Source: Emcibacter sp. (GTDB lineage: Bacteria; Pseudomonadota; Alphaproteobacteria; Sphingomonadales; Emcibacteraceae). Taken from it: a stretch of DNA of 64,000 bases. How positions within the stretch are numbered: the stretch's first letter is position 1; each line of letters opens with the position of its first letter. The DNA is taken from NCBI GenBank assembly GCA_021774785.1, contig JAJFIQ010000019.1, positions 558,001-622,000 of the forward strand, in the 5' to 3' direction. The notes under the pieces are model-generated. The model saw nothing but the letters and a program-made list of their open reading frames with translations, did not search any database and had not been told where the DNA came from. The translations under genes and the position numbers were made by a program. Shown here piece after piece: positions 38,431-45,549 of this stretch.

Positions 38431-40523
38431 TGCCCACTCCCCTCAACCAAACGCATATAAACCTTCATAGTAGTTCCTACGCCTTTTTCGCTTTTTACGC
38501 CAAGCTTTCCACCTAAACGCTTAATCATTTCACGGCTTTCATATGCACCAATGCCATATCCCTTTTTTTTCGTTGACCTGAATGGTCTGAATAATTCGTT
38601 CTTTATGAAGTCCTGTTCCATCCCGTGACCATTATCTTTCACTTTTATTATTGCAAAACCACCTTCACGTGTTAACTCTAGCTCAAGTTTTATATTGTCT
38701 TGTTCACAGGCCTCTTTGGCATTTTCAATGAGGTGCATAAAAATTGTCTCTACGCTTTCCTTGTCAGCATAAATTTCAATGTTATTTTCCTGCTTATTAA
38801 AAATGATATTTAAGCCGCTTTTTCCGTAATTTTTAACAACTTGTTCCATAATCTCGTTAATGTTTAGACTTTCATCCATTTTTCCCTTTGAGGGTTCCTG
38901 AACTACAGTGATACGTGAGAGCAAATTATTCATTTTTGCAACAGAATCTTGAACCGTTAAGACCATATCTTTTTGAAATTCCGGATTATCAGAATGTTTT
39001 TCCGCATTTTTTACGATAAGAGACAACTGACTCGTTAAATTTTTAATATCATGAACAACAAAAGCAAATTTACGATTAAAAGATTCAAATTCGCGAGATT
39101 CAGCAAGTGCCATTTCCGCAATCTGCTCCGCGAGATAACTGGCCAGTTGGCGACCAATGGTTTTAAGCAAATCCGTACTCTCCCAGTTCAGATTGCTTTT
39201 CACGCGCGGCTGAAGCAAAATAACAATCCCTACCAATTTTCCTAAATGGTTTAATGGCAAAACGAGCCAATATTGTGAATTGTTTAATAACCATTCCGGA
39301 ACTGGAAGGTTGTGTTGTTTTATTTTGCCTTCTACTATTTCATTATTCAGGTCAACAACCCACTCTTGCTTTTCAAGAAACTTGATAAATTTATCATCCG
39401 ATTGTAACTCGTGTTCGATATCATATCGGAAATTCCATTTTGCCGCTAGTTGATAAACATCTGGTTGTTCACATAACCATAGAGCACCACCAGAACTGTC
39501 CATCACGTCTGCCAGTGTTTTAATGACACGTTCCCGCAGGCCATAATGTTCATCTGTTGCGGATATTGTATTAATAAATTTTAGCCATTCATCCCTGTAA
39601 TCATATCGATATTGGAAAAAATGCTTTGACAATAAAACCTGTGTTAATGCCCTGAATCTTCCTGAGGTGATAAAAATAACCAGCCCCATAAGAGCCATTA
39701 ATATGAATGTAACCTGAAGTATATTACTCCATTTACCGCCAAAATTTTGCAGAAAAAAACCTGCTGCCGACATACCAATCAGGTAGGCACCTGTCCCAAT
39801 CAGCGTGATAGTATGAAAAGCGACCTTTCGGGATACTTGAACATTTAATTTCCATGTTGGGTTTCTGGTGGCGGCAACAGCGATGATCGGGATTATCAGA
39901 AAATTCACCATTCCCCGAGCTTGATATAATTTCATTCCAATCCCAGTGAAAAGAAGTATATCGGCATATAAAAGAAAATCATATATATAGAGTGCGGCAA
40001 CCGACAACAGCAATAATTTAATTCCCCACAATTGCTCTTTTGCAGAATTACGATAGAGATTTTCAATGAGTAGGAAAATAATAATACATTGAATTAAGCC
40101 ATTATAAATTTGATATTTTATGGGAAATTCATGTTTTACAATACTGGCAAAAAATCCTGTGTTCACAAGACTTAAAACCAGTGAAATTGATAGAAAAAAA
40201 GTTAAATATAATAATAATTTCTTTCCATAATTCTCGTTACCTTGCATCTTCCATATTCGTGATAATAAAAATGCGAAAAAGATAATCCAGGCTGCACCTC
40301 GTAAAGTTTCCAGAAAAGGCAGATATTTAATAATCTCACCCATATCCAGAAAGGCATATCCCGTCGCCAGCAACCATATGGCACTACTTATAAGCGCAGA
40401 TGTCAGCCACAAGCCTTCATATCGATTTTCTTTATTGATTATGAGGTAAGCAGCAAGTGCTAGATAAGCCAGCCCCGCAAGAACAAAAGTAATAAAGCCA
40501 ATATCGCTAAACTCTTTTTCCAT
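38427..40523 (-). CDS. prsK: PEP-CTERM system histidine kinase PrsK
   Basis: A 698-aa sensor kinase. About eight membrane helices in the first 280 residues are typical of PrsK, then a GAF-like domain (about 320-460) precedes the kinase core. The phosphoacceptor is in FAFVVHDIKNLTSQL (HDIKN type). ATP-binding boxes are HLIENAKEA, VKDNGHGM and KGYGIGAYES. The partner PrsR overlaps it by 4 nt (ATGA). It follows the priming sugar transferase by 9 bp. The signal is unknown for the family. Confidence 0.93.
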   Translation of the reverse strand: MEKEFSDIGFITFVLAGLAYLALAAYLIINKENRYEGLWLTSALISSAIWLLATGYAFLDMGEIIKYLPFLETLRGAAWIIFFAFLLSRIWKMQGNENYGKKLLLYLTFFLSISLVLSLVNTGFFASIVKHEFPIKYQIYNGLIQCIIIFLLIENLYRNSAKEQLWGIKLLLLSVAALYIYDFLLYADILLFTGIGMKLYQARGMVNFLIIPIIAVAATRNPTWKLNVQVSRKVAFHTITLIGTGAYLIGMSAAGFFLQNFGGKWSNILQVTFILMALMGLVIFITSGRFRALTQVLLSKHFFQYRYDYRDEWLKFINTISATDEHYGLRERVIKTLADVMDSSGGALWLCEQPDVYQLAAKWNFRYDIEHELQSDDKFIKFLEKQEWVVDLNNEIVEGKIKQHNLPVPEWLLNNSQYWLVLPLNHLGKLVGIVILLQPRVKSNLNWESTDLLKTIGRQLASYLAEQIAEMALAESREFESFNRKFAFVVHDIKNLTSQLSLIVKNAEKHSDNPEFQKDMVLTVQDSVAKMNNLLSRITVVQEPSKGKMDESLNINEIMEQVVKNYGKSGLNIIFNKQENNIEIYADKESVETIFMHLIENAKEACEQDNIKLELELTREGGFAIIKVKDNGHGMEQDFIKNELFRPFRSTKKKGYGIGAYESREMIKRLGGKLGVKSEKGVGTTMKVYMRLVEGSGQ

Positions 40524-40532
40524 CTAATAACC

Positions 40533-41921
40533 TTATCTCACGCCATCAGGCCATAATATGACACGTACAGTTTGTATAAGAATAAGAAAATCAAGGAACG
40601 AAGAATAATTCTTGATATAATAAAGGTCATACTCCAATTTACGTTTTGTATCTTCTTCCGAAGCACCATATGGATAATTAAGCTGTGCCCAACCCGTAAT
40701 TCCCGGTTTAACACGGTGCCGTTCCCTGTATAGAGGTATGGTTTCTTCAAATTGATCAACAAAAAAGGGGCGTTCCGGACGAGGCCCTACAAAACTCATC
40801 GCACCCATAAGAACATTGAATATCTGTGGAATCTCATCTATTCTTGATGCTCGTATCACACGACCAACCGGGGTTACACGGACATCATTCTTGTCCGCCC
40901 ATTTAGGAATGCCATCTTCCTCCGCATTAATAGTCATGCTTCTAAATTTCAGCACATTAAATATTTTTCCATTCATCCCAACTCTCTCCTGACGATAGAA
41001 TACAGGGCCTTTGCTGGTAATTTTCACGACGAAAGAGGTTATAATCAAAATAGGGAGACTCAGAATTAACAACAGCAGGCTGGCCGTCACATCAAATAGT
41101 CGTTTTAGAATAAGGTCGAAATCACCCACCCCCTCAAATCCATCAGAAAAAATCATCCAACTTAGGTTAAGATTATTCAAACTAACGGTTCCAGATTGAC
41201 GTTCGATAAAAGTTGTTGCTTCAATGATATGGCACCCTTTCATTTTGCAATCTAAAAGATCATCAATCGGCAGGGCACCGCGTCTTTCTTCAATAGCAAC
41301 GACGATTTCCTGTACAGAAAAATCTGTTACATATTCTTTCAGTGAATGCTCTTTGTTGTAGTCTTTGGCATTTTGAATTTTGTTTTCGGTATCATTAACA
41401 CGTAAAAAACATACAAATTCCACATCGTTTGATCCAATAGTGCCACATGTCCGCACCATATCTGCTCGTTCCCCTGCCCCTAATACAAGAACCCTCCTCT
41501 TCAGCCTTCTCAAATCAACAATACGCGTATAAATATAGCGATTTACTAAAAGCCCCACGAATGCAAAGAGCAATGCATAAACTAATACACTTCGCCATAA
41601 TTCTATATTTGGAAACATATAGAGCATGACTGAGAGAACAATAAAAGATAACCCCAAACTAGTCGTCAGACGAATTACCGTAACCCTTAAATCTCGACAA
41701 GCATCAAGCTGATAGAGTCCCGTGGCCAGCAATACAATGTAAACCACGAATGCAAAGGAAAAAACCTCAATAGCATAAAAGGAAAATGCAGGTATGCTGA
41801 GTTCAGCCTGTGTATAACGAAGATTTACCCCACCCCAAATTGCCCCAATCAGAATGAAACCTTCTAATAGCCCCAATATAAACAAAGACTTAGGAATATA
41901 ATGTCTAAATATTCTTATCAT
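40533..41921 (-). CDS. XrtA/PEP-CTERM system priming sugar transferase (TIGR03013/EpsB-like)
   Basis: A 462-aa polyisoprenyl-phosphate sugar-1-phosphate transferase that would start the EPS repeat unit on undecaprenyl phosphate. Four N-terminal helices, a central Rossmann-like CoA-binding segment (RRVLVLGAGERADMVRTCG) and one more helix precede the catalytic domain. The latter has KRLFDVTASLLLL, VLKFRSMTINAEEDG, SRIDEIPQIFNVL and SFVGPRPERPFFV. First gene of the minus-strand EPS operon; its upstream region of 700 bp is shared with the divergent PEP-CTERM gene. Confidence 0.93.
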   Translation of the reverse strand: MIRIFRHYIPKSLFILGLLEGFILIGAIWGGVNLRYTQAELSIPAFSFYAIEVFSFAFVVYIVLLATGLYQLDACRDLRVTVIRLTTSLGLSFIVLSVMLYMFPNIELWRSVLVYALLFAFVGLLVNRYIYTRIVDLRRLKRRVLVLGAGERADMVRTCGTIGSNDVEFVCFLRVNDTENKIQNAKDYNKEHSLKEYVTDFSVQEIVVAIEERRGALPIDDLLDCKMKGCHIIEATTFIERQSGTVSLNNLNLSWMIFSDGFEGVGDFDLILKRLFDVTASLLLLILSLPILIITSFVVKITSKGPVFYRQERVGMNGKIFNVLKFRSMTINAEEDGIPKWADKNDVRVTPVGRVIRASRIDEIPQIFNVLMGAMSFVGPRPERPFFVDQFEETIPLYRERHRVKPGITGWAQLNYPYGASEEDTKRKLEYDLYYIKNYSSFLDFLILIQTVRVILWPDGVR

Positions 41922-42266
41922 ATTTTATTTGTGCCTTTAAACGACCGCAACAAATCTTGTGGCGGATTGCTATTAATCCACATCAAAATGCTGGACCTCC
42001 CTTTTCAAACACACATTAGTGCTAATTCATGAATAAAGCATTTCTAAAACCTTATTAAGGTCTTAACAAAGAGCATAAAATTCATTTTAATACATGATAT
42101 TAACCATATTTATTCTAGAATACAGGTGAAAAACATAATATCCCTTGGAAAATATTATTTCGTGTCATGCCAGAAATACCCAAACCACGGAAATATAACG
42201 ATTTTAACAATTACTAAAAATCAAAAGAATACTTGAAAGAACTTACTATGATGGCTGTAATTCTGC

Positions 42267-42287
42267 AGTGTCAGATTTCTTTACACT
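42267..42287 (+). promoter_or_regulatory. Candidate PrsR binding site (distal copy)
   Basis: AGTGT, 11 bases, ACACT: an inverted repeat whose spacer begins CAGATTT. The same 21-bp sequence recurs 143 bp downstream with one mismatch. Its centre is about 260 bp before the inferred transcription start, within the range of enhancer sites for NtrC-type activators. PrsR, the only sigma-54 activator in the window, is encoded nearby. Confidence 0.65.
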
Positions 42288-42409
42288 TTTACGGTTTCTT
42301 GGGAGATTTTCAAACAAAATCATAACCTATTGTTTTTAATGATAAATTTTATCTTTGCAACAGAAAACCATTCACTTCTCTTACCCTTTCTTATTCCATT
42401 AGTGGTAAT

Positions 42410-42430
42410 AGTGTCAGATTTTTTTACACT
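42410..42430 (+). promoter_or_regulatory. Candidate PrsR binding site (proximal copy)
   Basis: Second copy of the AGTGT-N11-ACACT dyad, differing from the distal copy only at one spacer base (T for C). Its centre is about 120 bp before the inferred start, the usual place for a sigma-54 enhancer. Repetition of spacer as well as half-sites argues for a specific operator rather than chance. Confidence 0.7.
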
Positions 42431-42513
42431 TATTGTTAAAATACATAATTTTCAGGGACAAAATATACTATTAATATAACTAATGCATTGTTACTATTGA
42501 TCTTTTTTAAAAT

Positions 42514-42529
42514 TGGCACAGCATGTGCA
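42514..42529 (+). promoter_or_regulatory. Sigma-54 (-24/-12) promoter of the PEP-CTERM gene
   Basis: TGGCACAGCATGTGCA matches the RpoN consensus: TGGCAC at -24, then exact spacing to the GC of the -12 element (GTGCA for TTGCA). Transcription would start near 42540, leaving a leader of about 95 nt. This agrees with the known sigma-54/PrsR dependence proposed for PEP-CTERM genes. Confidence 0.85.
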
Positions 42530-42634
42530 TATTATACTAGCGAACGATCTGGTTTAGATAACTTGGGATGTTCTGAACCAATCGGATAAATATTTTTCGA
42601 TTTAGAATTTTTTAAAGTCTGAAAGGACAATAAG

Positions 42635-43411
42635 ATGAAAAAATTACTTTTAACAGTCGCTGCAATGCTAGGCATGAGTGTTCCTGTTGCTCAGGCGGGA
42701 CCGATTAATGTTGGTGGCGTTATATTCGACGCTGGCTCGATTTTCGAATTTGCCAATATTCAGGAAACTGCACCATTATCTGTTGGTGAAGAGTTGAAGG
42801 GTTTTGGTATTGTAACCCAGATCAATGGTCACTTAAATACTGGTGACTTATGTGTTGGTTGTGAATTAACATTCGTTTTTGATAGTTTTTTCGTAACGTC
42901 TCTAGGTGATGGGGATGATTTCGTTTTCTCTGGAGGATCAATTCGTTTCTATGTTGACTTCACACCGGATTATAGTATTTTTGATGCATCAAAAGCGGAT
43001 AATGACGGTGCTCTCTGGTTGGAACTTGCTGGTCATTCAATTACAAACACTAATTCTGGTCTTACCGGCACACTTATTTCAGAAAATGCAACACTTGACC
43101 CAACAGCCGGTAATAATTTTGGCCGTGGTGCCTTTGATGCTGTAGGTGGTATGGCTATGGGCAACTTTAATACCAATACGATTGATGATACAAGTATATT
43201 TGCTCCTAACCCTTATACTGTTAATGGCACAAATGCTGATTTCTTATTTACATCCAGCTTTCAAATTTCATCATTTCCGCTTAACCCTTCTTTCCCTGTT
43301 ACTGGTACAGGCGAGCTTAGAGGAAATGCGATACCAGAACCTGCGGGTCTTGGGTTGTTAGGATTTGGTTTAGTAGGACTTGGTTTGGTGGCACGCCGCC
43401 GTCGGTCTTAA
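42635..43411 (+). CDS. PEP-CTERM sorting domain-containing secreted protein
   Basis: A 258-aa exosortase substrate. The signal peptide spans residues 1-21 (KKLLLTVAAMLGM...AQA). A beta-rich Asn/Gly/Thr/Phe-rich body carries a single CVGC pair at 73-76. The C-terminal sorting signal has the PEP motif at 234-236, a Gly/Leu helix and an ARRRRS tail. Exosortase is expected to cleave near the PEP motif and release or anchor the protein at the surface. The start has AAAGGAC upstream. It has its own sigma-54 promoter with two upstream dyads, and a strong terminator follows. The body belongs to no family I recognise. Confidence 0.93.
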   Translation: MKKLLLTVAAMLGMSVPVAQAGPINVGGVIFDAGSIFEFANIQETAPLSVGEELKGFGIVTQINGHLNTGDLCVGCELTFVFDSFFVTSLGDGDDFVFSGGSIRFYVDFTPDYSIFDASKADNDGALWLELAGHSITNTNSGLTGTLISENATLDPTAGNNFGRGAFDAVGGMAMGNFNTNTIDDTSIFAPNPYTVNGTNADFLFTSSFQISSFPLNPSFPVTGTGELRGNAIPEPAGLGLLGFGLVGLGLVARRRRS

Positions 43412-43441
43412 AGACTACTACAACAGAATATTATATAAATT

Positions 43442-43472
43442 GCGGGCTCCATTGTGGGGCCCGCTTTTTTTT
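43442..43472 (+). terminator. Intrinsic terminator after the PEP-CTERM gene
   Basis: GCGGGCTCC, loop ATTGT, GGGGCCCGC: a 9-bp stem with one G-T wobble, followed by eight T. It sits 30 bp after the stop and isolates the gene as a single-cistron unit before the convergent ThiF/nitroreductase operon. Confidence 0.93.
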
Positions 43473-43544
43473 GCCTTTAAGGCTAGAAAAAGCCAACATA
43501 AACAAATAACCAATATAAAATAGATGTGAATAAATTCAGCCGTT

Positions 43545-45539
43545 TCAAAGAAACAGGTTTTGGATTTTTTTGCGAATTGATCGCTCCGGACTACGCTTTT
43601 TCCCCGGATAACCCACTCTGCCCGAGAATATAACATCCCCCATTCTACCACCCAACAGGCTATCGAAATCATGCCCTAGTCTGATGGCCTTATTTGCAAG
43701 GGATTTCTGTCCATTCGAAAAATCAATTTCCTTATCAGCGTAATAGCTAAAGCAGATGGTCGCCATGGAAGGTTGCAGCACAAGCCCCTGTTTTGTTGCC
43801 TGAAGCCAAAAACGTTGCAGTTTTTCCCCTGCTTGAAGTATTTCGGCAAGGTCTTTCTTGCCGCCCTTTTTCCACAAAAGAGCAAAATGTCCCGCACACT
43901 TATAGCCCGGCAGGATATCCATTTGCAGTCGTGCGAGAATAGTACCCCCTAGGTATTTATTCATGAAATCCATTTGAGACCAGTTTTGCATGGCTCGTTT
44001 CATAATCATTAGACTGAAATTATCCATACCCACGGCCCCAGCAGGCACTTTGTCACGGCTGTCTCCCGCGTTCCAGTCAATAATTTTCTGATGCACCTTA
44101 AAACAGGCCTTCATACGAAGCCGAATATCGGTTGCCCTAGCATTCAGACGGGCAAAACTTATCTTTTGTGCCGGTGTATCAAACCATACTATATCAAACA
44201 GATCTTCTATTTCATCCGAAAGAATATTTTTTGTGACATCATCCATTACCTTTGTCTGGTAAGAAAACCTGTTCACAGACCTTAAAGGCACATAATCCAG
44301 TAGAGGGTCTCTTTTTTCTTCTTTGAGTTTCCTGAAATTCACGTCTATTTTTTGTGCTCGACCATCCCACACCACATCTTCATGTAATTTCCACCGTAAT
44401 GACAGGCCATATGATGCTGCCGCCATCTTCATGGTTTCCAGCATCATACCAACGGAAAGATACGTCGGACGCCCCTGTTCAAATTCATAGGGGTTATTAT
44501 TTTCGATCTCAGGCAGATGAATGATTAATTTTCTTTCGCTTTTAATCTCAAAGCGCCAGGGTTGTACATTGTCGCCACTGGGTGCCCAGCGAGCCAGGTC
44601 TATAATTCCCTCCATGATAGACATGGACACTGCATTACTTTTATATACTGAAGCTTGCGAAAGTTTCGAATAGAGTTTGCGACCAATATAATATTTAAGC
44701 CGTTGTATGGGGTTTGCATTGCCAAAGGGTATATAACCCTTTCGCAAAACACCCCGATAGGCATCATAAAGCTGATAATGGGGTGCAGCCTTAACCTCGC
44801 CTCTGGAAAGAAGTACTTTAAGTGCTTCTGTCACCAGAAGGCCGGTGCTCAATTGTATGCCCATGGGAGTTGAGGGGACTTTCTGATTTTTCATATCCAC
44901 ATAGCTCGGATCGACCAGATATTCCCGGTGAAGAGGACGCGGCGTAAGACCAATCAGGAATTTAATGTATCTTTCTTCTTCGGTATCATGATCAGACATT
45001 TTGAAATAATCTTCAAAACTCATCCTGTCGGGAAGAAAAGTAAGTATCGCTGCCCCCATGCCCACTGGCGCACAGGTTATAGCAGGAATGGAAAGCTCAT
45101 GACACCGTTTGAAAACAGCGCGCCTGACATCCAATGCAAAAAAATCAAATCCATCGACAAGTAAGTCTACTCCTTCGAGAAACTCATCAATGTTACTTTC
45201 GCCAGATGCGTTAGATATACCTTTTCCAAAAGATTTAATTTCTAAATCCGGGTTAATGTCTATAGCCATCTCAGCCATAACATCAACTTTCTGCCGGCCC
45301 ACTGTAGACATAAAGGCGCCGGTCTGGCGGTTGAAATTTGCCTGTTCAAAAATATCCATGTCCGAAATATGAAATTTTGAAACGCCGAGGCGCGTCAGTG
45401 CAATAAGATATGCGCCCCCTACACCGCCCATTCCGGGAATGGCAATTTTTTTGTTTTGAAGCTGCAGTTGCTCACCTTTTGTAAGCCAACCTAAATTTCT
45501 CGAAAAAGCATCCGCATAAGAAAAATTTGATGAAGTCAT
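43545..45539 (-). CDS. E1-like (ThiF/MoeB) adenylyltransferase fused to nitroreductase-like domain
   Basis: A 664-aa fusion. Residues 1-285 are an E1-like activating domain: the nucleotide loop is GMGGVGG near 37, the Arg-finger NFNRQ near 88, and the catalytic-type DGFDFF is in the canonical place. The CxxC zinc pairs of MoeB/ThiF are missing. Residues about 310-600 match a nitroreductase fold (ARWAPSGDNVQPWRFEI, SVGMMLETMKMAAASYGL, LGRxx late), which binds FMN. Similar two-domain proteins are sometimes called MoeY; their role is not established. It ends an operon with a PEP-CTERM acyltransferase and PrsT copy 2. I infer activation of a carboxylate followed by a redox step on the same or a linked product. 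Confidence 0.82.
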   Translation of the reverse strand: MTSSNFSYADAFSRNLGWLTKGEQLQLQNKKIAIPGMGGVGGAYLIALTRLGVSKFHISDMDIFEQANFNRQTGAFMSTVGRQKVDVMAEMAIDINPDLEIKSFGKGISNASGESNIDEFLEGVDLLVDGFDFFALDVRRAVFKRCHELSIPAITCAPVGMGAAILTFLPDRMSFEDYFKMSDHDTEEERYIKFLIGLTPRPLHREYLVDPSYVDMKNQKVPSTPMGIQLSTGLLVTEALKVLLSRGEVKAAPHYQLYDAYRGVLRKGYIPFGNANPIQRLKYYIGRKLYSKLSQASVYKSNAVSMSIMEGIIDLARWAPSGDNVQPWRFEIKSERKLIIHLPEIENNNPYEFEQGRPTYLSVGMMLETMKMAAASYGLSLRWKLHEDVVWDGRAQKIDVNFRKLKEEKRDPLLDYVPLRSVNRFSYQTKVMDDVTKNILSDEIEDLFDIVWFDTPAQKISFARLNARATDIRLRMKACFKVHQKIIDWNAGDSRDKVPAGAVGMDNFSLMIMKRAMQNWSQMDFMNKYLGGTILARLQMDILPGYKCAGHFALLWKKGGKKDLAEILQAGEKLQRFWLQATKQGLVLQPSMATICFSYYADKEIDFSNGQKSLANKAIRLGHDFDSLLGGRMGDVIFSGRVGYPGKKRSPERSIRKKIQNLFL

Positions 45540-45549
45540 AGACTCTTAA

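Larger units (their letters stand above)
41922..42634. other. Divergent regulatory intergenic region (713 bp)
   Basis: An AT-rich gap between the priming transferase (minus) and the PEP-CTERM gene (plus). It contains no convincing gene. It holds two copies of a 21-bp dyad (42267-42287, 42410-42430) and a -24/-12 promoter (42514-42529), all oriented sensibly for the PEP-CTERM gene. I found no matching sigma-54 promoter facing the transferase. Confidence 0.85.

Noticed and set aside
41922-42260. A sigma-54 promoter facing the priming sugar transferase
   Set aside because: GGCAC-like and GTGTCA-like strings occur, but none has the required GG-N10-GC spacing on the minus strand.
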